Positions 29,574 through 35,269 of a stretch of 64,000 nt of DNA are shown here, piece after piece. A program made the position numbers and the translations under genes. The notes beneath the pieces are model-generated. The model was not told where the DNA came from. It worked only from the letters and a program-made list of their open reading frames with translations, and did no database searches. The stretch is from the NCBI GenBank assembly GCA_014526335.1, contig JACTAT010000014.1, positions 2,348,840 through 2,412,839 of the forward strand. The letters run 5' to 3'. Source of the DNA: Chrysaora quinquecirrha (taxonomy: Eukaryota; Cnidaria; Scyphozoa; Semaeostomeae; Pelagiidae). How positions within the stretch are numbered: the first letter of the stretch is position 1; every line of letters starts with the position of its first letter.

Positions 29574-32500
29574 GAACTGGCTAACTAACTTACTAACTTA
29601 CTGATTAACTAGCTAATAAATTAACAGGTTAACTAACTAGTGATACCCGAATAAGAATATAGGAGCCATGCCACAGTGGCTATTCATGTCGATATTGATG
29701 TTTAATGCTTCGAAAAGGACTGCTAAGTTGAAGAATAATAGAAAATCAAATACATGTAAGCCAAGAGTGTCTTAAAGTTTAGCTGAATCGAAGGCACAGA
29801 ACATGCAGAGGTAAAGACAAAGTGGAGAAAAGCAAAGAGAAGCATTTAGCTTACCTGTAACAAAGTGAATTCATCATCGCCATCGGCTTTCTTGTAAACT
29901 CTGTAACGGGATATCCAGTAGCCGAAATGAGCATTTCCTTTAGTACTGACATTTGTGATGGTTTTGTTAGATCCAAAATCAAGAATAAACCAAGTCGAAG
30001 GGTCATTATCAAGTGGTCGCCATGAGCCACCGCTCTCAATTACGGTCATATTGTTGTCATATGCTTCCCTGTACTCGTTGTCAATGGCTGCATGTTGTGG
30101 GGAAAACACTGGGCTATATGATGACGAGGCTGATTTTGTAGAGTTTGCAAACAGCTTGCAATAGCATGTCTCTAAAAGGAAAAATGGAAGGAAAAGGATC
30201 ACAATACTGTAGGAAACCATGGTAGTTCCAGACTGAAATCTATGATTTCGAATTTAGTAGCAGAGCTTTCGCTACCATGATACCTGTCAGGGTATAATGC
30301 AGTTTTAGAGGTGGAAGTCACAAGGAAAGACAGGAAAAGCACAGGTAAAGGGTAGTGCTGGATGGGTTAGGGTTTCCCATTAGCGCTTATCGCTCCCGTT
30401 AGCAATAAAGCTATGGCTAAACTAGGAGACTTGTTGCATGACCAACAGAGTATTCAGCGTGTCTCCGAATGTGGCTAAACATGCGAGTGACAAGCGAGCA
30501 ACATGTCCCCGAGTCTTTTGCACGTCGCGAAGACAAGAGATGTTTCTGTTGCCTCACAAAAACATTTGCGTATCTCTTGCTACAAATTTTGTCGCGCGCT
30601 ACAAAGTTTTTGAGGAGGCTAAACCTAAACTGGGAGACACCAAGGGAACATCAATTTTGCGCGCGACATGTCTCCTAGTTTAGCCAGGCCTTAACTCTCT
30701 TCAGAAACAGTTATTGCTATTCTTGTGTCTTTTCTTTCGATAAGGAAGAGAAAGGAAGTCTACACGCAGGCAGCTATTAATACTAAGATACGGAAATTAT
30801 TTCCAAAATTCCCTTCGAATATCCCGAATAAAAACCCAAGGACAGCGGCCATCTTTTGTTGAAGCATCTATTGAATTGGTGGACGCTGAACCTTAAATCC
30901 CCAACTCTTTATATATACTTAACTGTTAAAGCTACCTAACTGCGTACTAAGGGCCTGATTACATGAGCAGGGATGGCCATGCTGACCGGGATGGACGAAT
31001 TTAGACGAGATCCTTTTGCGAATAGGAAATTTGTAATGAATTTTAAAACCAACTACATGATAACAGGTTCAGCCCTTGTAGCTGGGATCCCACCATAGCA
31101 CAACAGGGCTGGAAATGTGACATTTTTCTCACGTAATCGCATAGCAGGGCTAGAGACAGGTCTGTCTTCAAAACTTTTGTAACTGCGCATGCTTACAGCA
31201 CACCATACTACCAATTTTCCCGCCAAATTGTTTTCTCAGCCCTGGGGTCAAAGCTTCATGTAATTAAAAGCAAAATCTAATCCCTGTTAGCTGAGACAGC
31301 CCAGGTGGAAGGGCCAGCCCTGCTCATGTAATAAGGCCCTAAAATTGTTTATTTTCCTCTGTTTTGTTGAGAAATGCGTTGTTGCTCAGAGCAAACCAAC
31401 AAGGCAGAAAAATAGCTCAGCGGGTACTCACTTGGACTCTGACATTGCGATTCAGCATATTTGAATACAAATACCTGGCAAATAAAAAATTAATAAAATA
31501 AACAAGTGACAACTAATGGAAAACAAGAACACGATTTGTCGTTGAGATGCCTTTCCTAGAAATGCCTCCTTTCAAAACCTCAGAAGAAGGGGCTTGAAAA
31601 GAAGTTGCTTGGGTGACTATGTGGGTGTCATGTGCGTTCGAACTTGTGCGTTTGAGGTTGCTTTAAACAAATCCAAACTAACGGAAAATGAAATTTGTTT
31701 GTGCAATTGAAATGGTTACACAAGCAACCTTTTTCTTTTAACCGTTGCGTACTTTTTTGGGGATATACCGAGCGACAATCATAGGGAAGAACACCAAGGG
31801 CTATTACTTGCGCAGAAGACAGCGCAAAAATATAGAAGCGAGAGACTAATTCGCACTAGATATTGACTTTAAAAGTACCATGAGGGTTTTTCATCTTCTT
31901 ATCGAAACATAAATTTGATTTTTGGGCAACCTGTTGTGTTTCTTGAAGCAGAGGTGCCATGGACTTGCAAAAATCGGGTGGCTCTTTTCAAACTCTAAAA
32001 ATCATTTGACAAATATATCAAGCGTCATTTCAACTTAGATGATTAATAAAACTTTTCAAACAAGAGCCTCGTTTCCAAACTTAATGAAAATTTGTTCGTA
32101 GGAAATAATCAACATGAAAACGAGGCCCTTAGGTGAAAAGGTATATTGAACTGAATTGGCAATAAACCTCTTCGGTAGGAGCTATTGTTTCTATTCCGGT
32201 TTTGCTATGGGTAATCGGTCAACGTAAAAACGAATTTCCATACTATGTAATACAATATATAAACAATTAATTGTTAATTATTAAAAGAAGCCTATGAATC
32301 TTATCGCCCATGCTATTCATTTGGTTCAATCAAAAATTAAACAGGACAAAAATAAAATTCAAAGTGTAATAACCCAACTGCTATATGCGGAAGATTCAGA
32401 TAAACCACAGTAGCTATATGTAACCATAGCAAATTTATCTAGCTTATCGCAACTGCTAAACCCAAATAGAATTAAACTCGGATAGAGAAGTAGCATTTTT

Positions 32501-34898
32501 AAGGCTTTATGGATGCAATCAACCCCGGGGGGGGGGGGGTACTTCAATGTGTCCATGATTAGACGTGAATCTGGACTTTGACAAAGGACCCATTTCTATG
32601 ATAAGATTTTCAAGGATTTCTGACCCATTTGCATGAAAATCGGGAAATTTCAAGCCCTTGTGTATGAATTTGGTTGATTTTAAAACCCTTTTACAGTGCT
32701 AGAATTCACGAAAAGTCTCGCAAAATCGAATCTGACCGCGATTCTTTGCAATCAATGTGACCGAGCTCTGTTGTTGCTGCTAATTCATCGTTTCGAAAGC
32801 AAAAAACACAGTAGAAAGGTTGTCAGCCACTTTGCGGTAAATCATTATGGGACCTATTAGTAAGAAAATCCAAAAATACCAACCCATCAACCAGAATCGA
32901 GCAGAATATCAGACCCATGTGTAGAGAATTTCAGTCGAAAAAACCCATCCATATGAGCGGCACGTCCAGTATGTCTACATATTGAAGTACCCCCCCCCCC
33001 CCGGGCAATCAACTTGCTTTCCTCCGCCACTGTTGAACGAAACTAAGACTACGTTTACAATCACACAAGTGTGATCAGTGGCAAGAAGTGCAATATGACT
33101 ACACTCTCCCCAGAAGACTCAGAAATGTAAAAAACTACGGCTTGCCTTGCAGTTAAACCACTATTGAATGTTTCAAACCAGAGTTGGACATGGACGCTTG
33201 CAATGGGGACCCGGCCCCCTCTCTTCATCCGTGCACCCCTCTCTGGATTGCTGTACCTCACCCGTAGTCGACAGAGACCCGACACTCTGTGTCGCTATGC
33301 TATCGTCAAGATAACAACAAATATACCCAAGGTTTGCCATTGCTTGCCCACAAGGGTACTTCATCAACTCACAGCGGTAATTTGTCCAACCTTACGCGTC
33401 CATCTTGCCACTTCGTACTTCCAATGTCCACATATAGTATTTAGAATGAATGTAGTATGTATTTAGAATGTAGCTATGTAGTACCGTATTTAGAATGAAT
33501 GTAGTACCGTATTTAGAATGAATGTAGTATGTATTTAGAATGTATGTAGTACCGTAATTAGAATGAATGTAGTACCGTATTTAATGTATAGCAATGTAGA
33601 CGCAGTATGAATCTGTTCATGTAGAAGGCTGTTATTTGATTATCTGTTGCCAATCTGCACATTGTGTTTTTCTCTGCCTCACCTCTTCGAGGGAGGAAAA
33701 GTGGGCTGATTAACGGCACAATTTGAAAACGGAACAAAATTGCTCGTCCAAAAACATTGCTCGTCCAACATTTTTTGCTTGCTTGAACGTTTTCAAAAAC
33801 ATCACCCCACAAAGTTTGTTACTTTTGCTTGTCAAGCAATGCTGTTGGATTTGGCCAAACGGTCAAACATTTGTTGTACAGCAAATTTAAAATGTTTGAC
33901 CAACAATGTTTGATCGCTTGGCCAGGGCCTAAAATGTTAGTAGATTTCCGGGCGCGCTGGGTATAAAATGAAAGGAAAGTTTTCAAAATTTGGGTTGATG
34001 ATTAACGAAGGGGAATAGACTTTCATTAGCATCTACATTTGTTACTCTGTTATGTAAAAAGCGTGGATCTGTTCTGATGACAATTTTCGTTCGCAAGGAG
34101 GAAAAAGTTCGCGAAAAGAGGAAAATAGAAAAATAGAAAGAAAAACTTTCTACCGAAGAAAAGAAGAGAAGAAACTTGTCTAGAAGAGAGGACAATTTCA
34201 GGAAAAGAGGAAAAAGAAGAAGAGAGGACAATTTTCTGTAGAAGAAAAGGGAGGAAACTTGTCTTCCGCAAAGAGGAAGATTTGACAAAAAGAAGAAACA
34301 AGAAGAAAAAAAAGGAAAATTTCCTTTCGCGTTGGTTTCGAATTTAACTTTCACTAAAAACATTAATTCGCATTCGTTTGAAAAGCTTAAGTACTTGAGT
34401 TGCCCAATGACACTTAGCTACAACACTTAGACTTAATAGATCTTTCAATTTTGGGTCACTACATAATGCCAAAACCAAAGGAACGAGATTAGGAGAAAGA
34501 ACTTTGCTAGCAACCTAGAGATGTGACACAATACCTAAGACCTCGTTATACCGGGATTCGGTATGTACAATCCTCGCCAAAAAGGCTAGGACACTTCGAG
34601 CTTTTTTAAAATTCTCGCTCTACAGACGCATACTATTGTTGGTGAAATCGATGTTGGTGAAATCGATGTTGCAAGTGGTCCCAAAATTGATTCGGGGGGG
34701 GGGTCTAAATACCCAAATATGTTGTAATGGGACAGGGTTTTTAAGGTAAAACATACTTATAACATACTGTCCCCAATACTTTTGGCGAGGATTGTAGCTT
34801 GTTGCAATATTAAGGTAAGTAACATCTTATTAGATTAAAAAAATACAGTAGATAGATAAGGGACTTACCAGTAACAAAACCACACAGAGGAATCTCAT
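1711..34898 (-). CDS. Large signal-peptide/F5-8C/TSP1/16xFN3/TM receptor-like gene (27 coding exons, 3' end outside window)
   Basis: I assembled this gene from 27 minus-strand exons whose acceptors (AG), donors (mostly GTAAG/GTGAG/GTTAG) and phases fit one reading frame, about 2,310 codons in all. Order from the N-terminus: signal peptide (exons 1-2), F5/8C discoidin domain (3-4), TSP1 (5), an unrecognised possibly SEA-like segment (6-8), sixteen FN3 domains (9-26), a Cys-rich membrane-proximal part and a hydrophobic helix (27). The last exon ends at a GTGAGT donor just after the helix, so a cytoplasmic or pore part must follow beyond the window. The layout predicts a cell-surface protein with a very long adhesive ectodomain. 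From family memory, cnidarians have proteins with such ectodomains followed by a two-helix ion-channel-like pore; the helix here (MWPLIVV...AALAGFFVWSL) resembles the first helix of those. The ligand and the channel identity are inference. One exon (8634-8794) is out of frame by one base. Confidence 0.85.
2625..2705. mobile_element. Fragment of CAAACATT-family MITE (family 1)
   Basis: Contains CGTTTGACCACGTC and repeated CAAACATTT, as in the full copies at 10288, 20211 and 63708. Only one end is present. Confidence 0.6.
2716..3021 (-). CDS. Exon 26: FN3 domain 16 (membrane-proximal)
   Basis: Phase 1-1, 306 bases. VPSKAPQSVKAIDYTGPF, VKWSPVPTESRHGIMLGYRI, YCTYRIQITAFTSKGNGPLS. Donor GTGAGT. 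Confidence 0.88.
3165..3402. mobile_element. Near-perfect hairpin MITE-like repeat
   Basis: Two arms of about 110 bases are inverted copies: left includes AATACGACTTTCTTGATTCG and CATCTTCAGTTGCAATT, right includes CGAATCAAGAGAGTCGTATT and AATTGCAACTGAAGATG. No coding capacity; lies in an FN3-gene intron. Confidence 0.75.
3573..3748 (-). CDS. Exon 25: second half of FN3 domain 15
   Basis: 176 bases, phase 2 to phase 1: ETLSPDSPEISKIVYAP, LRKWTFYTVRVYGATSKGQG, LRTDED. The split codon AG-A gives Arg. Confidence 0.82.
4733..4859 (-). CDS. Exon 24: first half of FN3 domain 15
   Basis: 127 bases, phase 1 to phase 2: VPTREPNFIKGWKISSTRLY, IEWDEILWEYRNGIIVKYI, VYYR. Donor GTATTC. It is the N-terminal FN3 half and joins exon 25 in frame. 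Confidence 0.78.
5204..5611 (-). CDS. Exon 23: FN3 domain 14
   Basis: Phase 1-1, 408 bases. VPSLAAFNVTGNATSA, VSWDPIPI, VCCVHGNLTGYTIFYSRV and LDASKNYSINVAGNTIKGHG. A C-C pair (PVCCVHG) recurs in exon 20 (SCCVHGVLTGY), suggesting common descent of domains 12 and 14. An Asn-rich loop adds sequons. Confidence 0.86.
6194..6562 (-). CDS. Exon 22: FN3 domain 13
   Basis: Phase 1-1, 369 bases. GPAIAPQNVSVVNASSTS, IEWNELP, RGYAIYYKI and MQYTIHLTAYTRPGTGPW. A C'-E loop about 20 residues longer than in its neighbours (VVYRPPIQVEIDDVIRR) explains the size. Confidence 0.86.
6937..7190. mobile_element. Family 1 MITE copy
   Basis: Begins GCCCCAGCCAGACAATCAAA and ends AACAATGTTTGTTTGTTTGG. It has the family's inverted ends and internal 'AAAACATTGCTTGACAAACA'. 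No ORF. Confidence 0.7.
7420..7786. mobile_element. Family 3 MITE (TTTATAAGGAAC ends)
   Basis: The left end has ACACGGTTTTTTTTATAATT and TTTATAAGGAACTCGAGGCT; the right end has the inverse (AAGGTTCCTTATAAAAAAAC). The same ends appear at 24594-25003. Confidence 0.65.
7908..8063 (-). CDS. Exon 21: second half of FN3 domain 12
   Basis: Phase 1-1, 156 bases: DSTSQLSLAPNQLSVDIPNL, then YTPYTIEIAAKTIKGYG and LWTSES. The split codon G-GT with exon 20 fits. Confidence 0.8.
8634..8794 (-). CDS. Exon 20: first half of FN3 domain 12, with apparent one-base deletion
   Basis: After the acceptor the expected phase-1 start reads VPSFP but then runs into a stop; one base later in frame it reads ANLTGESITSTTLRIEWKP and GVLTGYELWYSKRYPVAG, clearly FN3. 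The exon is 161 bases where 162 would fit the phase of both neighbours. The lost base falls in or next to the C4 run (G4 on the plus strand, 8780-8783). It may be an assembly error, a polymorphism or a real lesion. Confidence 0.75.
9085..9880. repeat. Minisatellite with 338-bp tandem higher-order unit
   Basis: Short motifs such as CCACCACATCAAGCATGATA and CATAATAACCCATCACATCA recur. The stretch from 9161 repeats from 9499 with few changes (for example CAGTAGTGC to CAGTGGTGC), an offset of 338 bases. Open frames across it are low-complexity and not genes. Confidence 0.88.
9934..10233 (-). CDS. Exon 19: FN3 domain 11
   Basis: Phase 1-1, 300 bases. VPTAPPQNLTASFSSS, TNWQPVTYEDSNGIVYAYI, LYKHVNYSIKVSAVTSKGPG and THTDQD. 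Confidence 0.88.
10288..10740. mobile_element. Full-length family 1 MITE copy (about 450 bp)
   Basis: Inverted ends: left AACGATCAAACATTGTTGGT and CGTTTGACCACGTC-like sequence, right AACAATGTTTGATCGTTTGG. Internal arms repeat 'CAAACATTTGTTG' and 'AAAAACATTGG'. No transposase. Confidence 0.78.
11045..11168. mobile_element. Family 2 MITE fragment (GGAGACATGTC..GCG family)
   Basis: Contains GTGTCTCTCGCTACAAATTT, GTGGCTAAACCGGGAGACAT and TTTAGCCAGGCCTTTAG, as in the copies at 16577 and 30411. The left end is missing. Confidence 0.65.
11648..12331 (-). CDS. Exon 18: FN3 domain 10 with about 125-residue insertion and two furin-type sites
   Basis: A single 684-base phase 1-1 exon, more than twice the usual size. 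The FN3 start (APAAPPAAITGHFT, LSIAWSSVP, NGLIKTVTVFYQLF) and end (LEPYVNYTVALQATTSKGAG) flank a long loop. The loop holds SRRRRS near 12100 and RSRRSL near 11830, both fitting the furin R-x-K/R-R rule. Between them are about 90 residues with two cysteines (EECVDF and GNCMRR), acidic stretches and aromatic YYPWP. Processing at these sites is inference. Confidence 0.85.
12332..13077. other. Intron sequence without recognisable features
   Basis: AT-rich intron between FN3 exons 17 and 18. I see no exon, repeat array or transposon ends here. Confidence 0.4.
13080..13683. mobile_element. 604-bp TA-flanked inverted-repeat transposon (Tc1/mariner-like MITE)
   Basis: The ends are inverted over about 29 bases: CAGGGTGGCCCAAAAAAAGG then ACCCCCTTA on the left, and the same with one change on the right, each flanked by TA (13078-13079, 13684-13685). 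TA duplications and this TIR style fit nonautonomous Tc1/mariner elements. No ORF. A one-ended relative starts near 21843. Confidence 0.85.
13707..13907. mobile_element. hAT-like MITE (CAGTGGCG ends)
   Basis: Starts CAGTGGCGTCGCC and ends GGCTGCGCCACTG, inverted hAT-type ends, flanked by imperfect 8-bp repeats (TTTAGATG / ATAAGATG). A relic with similar GC-rich sequence is near 57300. Confidence 0.7.
14004..14300 (-). CDS. Exon 17: FN3 domain 9 (block 2, type C)
   Basis: Phase 1-1, 297 bases, same length as exon 14. VEWTRIPEDGRRGIMLGYV, LDEYRWYRIEVAGFTKIGLG and LTDED. Six N-x-S/T-like sites suggest heavy glycosylation. Confidence 0.88.
14455..14541. repeat. Short palindromic element
   Basis: AAGTAAGGCGGAACTTATAC at the left is inverted as GTTTAAGTTCCGCCTTAGTT at the right. 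A relative with the flanking CAGAAACAGACCGAAAC-like motif is at 21110-21330. Confidence 0.6.
14569..14790 (+). mobile_element. tRNA-derived SINE, family A, copy 1
   Basis: It has a Pol III style A-box region (TGGTGTAATCCAGCTC) and B box (GGTTCGAGCCC at 14642), followed by a shared non-tRNA body (GTAGCGTCACAGCCAG) and a CACCTT repeat tail. Copies at 38400 and 45535 are in the opposite orientation. Confidence 0.75.
14847..15143 (-). CDS. Exon 16: FN3 domain 8 (block 2, type B)
   Basis: Phase 1-1, 297 bases, same length as exon 13. VPTKPPVNFVGFNTSSYSIH, LTWEPIEPQYRHGIILGYS and NYTDYNITLAGYNSKGDG. Several N-x-S/T sequons. Confidence 0.88.
16009..16311 (-). CDS. Exon 15: FN3 domain 7 (block 2, type A)
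   Basis: Phase 1-1, 303 bases, same length as exon 12. GPSVAPENLHG, FTWDLIP, RNGIITKYRIQYTS and YWTVYNFTIAARTSKGYG are FN3 signatures. Confidence 0.88.
16577..16823. mobile_element. Family 2 MITE, near complete
   Basis: Starts GGCCTGGCTAAACTAGGAGA followed by CATGTCGCGCG and ends ACATGTCTCCTAATTTAGTC, an inverted pair. The body holds CTACAAATTT-type and AAATGTTTCTGG motifs shared by the other copies. Confidence 0.75.
17079..17375 (-). CDS. Exon 14: FN3 domain 6 (block 1, type C)
   Basis: Phase 1-1, 297 bases. VEWERIPESSRHGVILGYV, LDKFRYYRIDIAGFTKQGLG and ITDED match exon 17 almost residue by residue. Confidence 0.88.
18214..18510 (-). CDS. Exon 13: FN3 domain 5 (block 1, type B)
   Basis: Phase 1-1, 297 bases. 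VPTRPPENFRGINSSSYS, YRHGIILSYRI and LHGLFNYTLYTIKLSAATIKGYG match exon 16 (YRHGIILGYSI, LKGLHNYTDYNITLAG). Donor is GTTAGT. Confidence 0.88.
19123..19425 (-). CDS. Exon 12: FN3 domain 4 (block 1, type A)
   Basis: Phase 1-1, 303 bases. GPIAFPGNFHGA..., RNGVITQYRVSYFP and LLYWTYYNFSVAARTSVGYG closely match exon 15, which has GPSVAPENLHGT, RNGIITKYRIQY and LRYWTVYNFTIAARTSKGYG. Confidence 0.88.
19462..19815. mobile_element. MITE with ATAAGAAACTA ends (related to family 3)
   Basis: The left end has TTTTTTTATAAGAAACCAAC and the right end has ATAGTTTCTTAGGAAA, with internal AAGAAACT repeats. The ends are diverged. Confidence 0.5.
20211..20467. mobile_element. Family 1 MITE copy
   Basis: Left end CCAAACAATCAAACATTGTT, right end AACAATGTTTGATCATTTG. 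Internal GGCCACGACACAAAACATT. Confidence 0.72.
20547..20846 (-). CDS. Exon 11: FN3 domain 3
   Basis: Phase 1-1. VPHAPPSNVRVTGRTSTSV, then VSWGVVP, NGIIRNYRI and WTYYTVQVAASTIMGIGPYS are textbook FN3 strands A, B, C and F-G. Confidence 0.88.
21110..21330. repeat. Diverged relative of the 14.4-kb palindrome
   Basis: Contains ACGAAATGCGACGGAAAAAG on the left, the inverse-like GTGCATTTCGATCCGCATTA on the right, and TTTCGGTCCGTTTCTGACG, the inverse of a motif near 14430. Confidence 0.45.
21499..21798 (-). CDS. Exon 10: FN3 domain 2
   Basis: Phase 1-1, 300 bases. EPGKPANFSGV...INVTWDAIP...GYELGYKR...YINYDIRIRSKN...VVPVRTDED has the FN3 core W, Y and the terminal T-D-E-D linker shared by most domains here. 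Confidence 0.85.
22193..22956. mobile_element. Small AGACTCACT element interrupted by a second inverted-repeat element
   Basis: The outer element (AGACTCACTACACGAGTCTC ... GGGACTTATGGAGTGAGTCT) matches an uninterrupted copy at 48897-49021. At 22244-22880 it carries an insert whose ends are inverted (ATGTCCTTACAGCTCTGGAA / its complement), flanked by TCC on both sides. Confidence 0.75.
23382..23711 (-). CDS. Exon 9: FN3 domain 1 (divergent)
   Basis: Phase 1-1, 330 bases. It begins VPYPPSVSGYEV and has YGVTIYYRL and FNNYTVRLLPYSTLGFG, matching the FN3 C', F and G strands. The inserted DPNDPKGSCDGT loop and a second Cys (VYNCEA) suggest a domain-specific disulfide. The usual core W of strand B is replaced. 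Confidence 0.75.
24392..24537 (-). CDS. Exon 8: end of unrecognised, possibly SEA-like segment
   Basis: Phase 2 to phase 1. It contains GVSSVGVTADVTLSRTDP and ends AAVLRNFTSTQ. A 'GSV.V...L' strand after a Phe-rich stretch is the shape of a SEA domain, but the cleavage GSVVV motif is not intact, so the assignment is weak. Confidence 0.6.
24594..25003. mobile_element. Family 3 MITE, full copy
   Basis: Left TTTATAAGGAACCTACATGT, right GGGTTCCTTATAAATAAAAA, inverted over about 30 bases. The body has repeated TTAAGGAACTT. Confidence 0.7.
25824..26035. mobile_element. Family 3 MITE, partial copy in inverse orientation
   Basis: ACACGCTTTTTTTTATAAAG, CAAGGCCTAGTTCTTAAAGT and GCTCGAGACTACTCACGGAA are inverse copies of parts of 24780-25003. 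The far end is missing. Confidence 0.65.
26267..26331 (-). CDS. Exon 7: middle of unrecognised segment
   Basis: 65 bases, phase 0 to phase 2, reading LETLYVPAVPIMVQLSCAFF. The frame was chosen because only it joins exons 6 and 8 without a stop; the other readable frame (GNTVCSCSANYG...) does not fit the flanking phases. Confidence 0.55.
26626..26729 (-). CDS. Exon 6: start of unrecognised extracellular segment
   Basis: Phase 1 to phase 0. It joins the TSP1 end as SCP-P-VTMTFELLLPGVPW and ends CLNLKQN. No domain recognised alone; with exons 7 and 8 it may form a SEA-like module. Confidence 0.6.
26900..27076. mobile_element. Small MITE with about 35-bp inverted ends
   Basis: CCTCTGCGAACGGTTAGCTG at the left and AGCTAACCGTTCGCAGAGG at the right are inverted. 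The element is about 170 bases with AT-rich middle. Confidence 0.72.
27569..27739 (-). CDS. Exon 5: thrombospondin type 1 repeat
   Basis: The exon is exactly one TSP1 repeat, phase 1-1: W-SNWGSW-LKC, then CNTGVQYRWRDC and SCHTHSCP. It has the W-x-x-W motif, the layered R residues and six cysteines. TSP1 repeats are extracellular adhesion modules. Confidence 0.9.
28633..28765 (-). CDS. Exon 4: C-terminal part of F5/8 type C domain
   Basis: Reads TAGNVNGHSVRVLDF, then ARYIKIQPIRY and LRIEVQGCDK. 'ARYIKIQPIRY....LRIEVQGC' is the classic end of F5/8C domains, and its last Cys should pair with an N-terminal Cys. Phase 0 in, phase 1 out. Confidence 0.88.
29222..29645. repeat. (CTAA)n microsatellite
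   Basis: About 420 bases of CTAA units with point changes. No coding signal. Confidence 0.9.
29855..30171 (-). CDS. Exon 3: first two thirds of F5/8 type C (discoidin) domain
   Basis: The acceptor follows a strong pyrimidine tract (TTTTTCCTTTTAG) and the donor is GTAAGC. The translation includes HAAIDNEYREAYDN, GGSWRPLDND and STWFILDFGSNKTITNVST, followed by WISRYRVYKKADG. The W-x-P...D..TW..LDFG pattern and the YRVYKK strand are diagnostic of the F5/8C fold, a secreted carbohydrate- or lipid-binding module. Ends phase 0. Confidence 0.85.
30411..30692. mobile_element. Family 2 MITE copy
   Basis: Starts CTATGGCTAAACTAGGAGAC and ends ATGTCTCCTAGTTTAGCCAG then GCC, an inverted pair; it has the shared CTCTTGCTACAAATTTTGTC. 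Confidence 0.75.
30951..31340. mobile_element. 390-bp MITE with TTACATGAGCAGGG ends
   Basis: GGGCCTGATTACATGAGCAG at the left is inverted as CTGCTCATGTAATAAGGCCC at the right (TIR near 30 bases). No ORF. Confidence 0.75.
31432..31474 (-). CDS. Exon 2 of FN3 receptor gene: end of signal peptide
   Basis: Acceptor TTGCCAG and donor GTGAGT enclose 43 bases reading VFVFKYAESQCQSP, phase 0 to phase 1. The hydrophobic start continues exon 1; cleavage is likely near AES/QC. Confidence 0.75.
32524..33005. mobile_element. 482-bp MITE with poly-G/poly-C ends and exact 8-bp target duplication
   Basis: Starts CCCGGGGGGGGGGGGG then TACTTCAATGTG and ends CATATTGAAGTACCCCC through CCCGGG, with CAATCAAC directly repeated on both sides (32516-32523 and 33006-33013). 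An 8-bp duplication fits the hAT superfamily. No transposase. Confidence 0.85.
33425..33590. repeat. Tandem repeat of ATTTAGAATGAATGTAGTA
   Basis: About seven imperfect units of 17-24 bases alternating GTACCGTATTTAGAATGAAT and GTATGTATTTAGAATGTA. Confidence 0.85.
33735..33930. mobile_element. Family 1 MITE, right part
   Basis: Has AACGGTCAAACATTTGTTGT and ends AACAATGTTTGATCGCTTGG then CCAGGGCCT. Very similar to the right half of 10288-10740; the left end is replaced by other sequence. Confidence 0.7.
34566..34796. mobile_element. 230-bp MITE with TACAATCCTCGCCAAAA ends
   Basis: TACAATCCTCGCCAAAAAGG at the left is inverted as ACTTTTGGCGAGGATTGTA at the right. Confidence 0.75.
34869..34898 (-). 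CDS. Exon 1 of FN3 receptor gene: start codon and signal-peptide core
   Basis: ATG at 34898 opens MRFLCVVLLL and stops at donor GTAAGT in phase 0. Joined to exon 2 it gives a typical secretory signal: a basic residue, a hydrophobic run, then the AESQC region. This start is preferred over an in-frame ATG at 30220 because that one lies in a polypyrimidine tract that ends in the exon 3 acceptor. Confidence 0.75.
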
Positions 34899-35186
34899 TT
34901 TATGCAGGAAACAGCATTAACTCGTTGTCATATCATGACGAAAATGTCCTAGAAAGGCTACGTTTGATGTTCTTGTTTATAATAACACGAACACATTAAA
35001 TCTTTTGATAAAGTATTTGAATTAAGTCACAACCTGTCCGTTTAGCAACAGAAATGGTAATAGCGGGTACCCAGATACAAGTATATCTGTTTGTGTTGTA
35101 TTCATTCACGCCAGCGTTATGATAAAACAAAATCAATCGACGAATAACGAATAATGAATGAATACATATGGGAATATTTAACGTAC

Positions 35187-35269
35187 AATCACCCTCCCAC
35201 CCGATTCTTGAACCAAGAACGAAATATCCACAGTCTCCTGCTGTTAATGTATTGATCACCTCTCGCTGG
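35187..35269 (-). other. Possible untranslated or unassigned exon upstream of the FN3 gene
   Basis: After an AG (TTTATTCCCAG) the minus strand reads REVINTLTAGDCGYFVLGSR then IGWEG up to a GTGATT donor-like site. The order and strand suit a 5' leader exon of the FN3 gene, but nothing proves transcription. It could be chance. Confidence 0.25.

Noticed and set aside
29222..29645. Telomere-like or CRISPR-like periodicity
   Set aside because: The complement is TTAG, not TTAGGG, and there are no spacers. Simple microsatellite.
30171..30220. Alternative signal peptide starting at the ATG at 30220
   Set aside because: It reads MVSYSIVILFLPFFLLE, but this is the exon 3 pyrimidine tract. The two upstream exons give a better signal and correct phases.
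33983..34363. 126-codon Phe/Leu/Ser-rich minus-strand frame resembling a membrane protein
   Set aside because: It translates a purine-rich GAAGAAAAG tract; two frames are open and neither has a sensible protein pattern.
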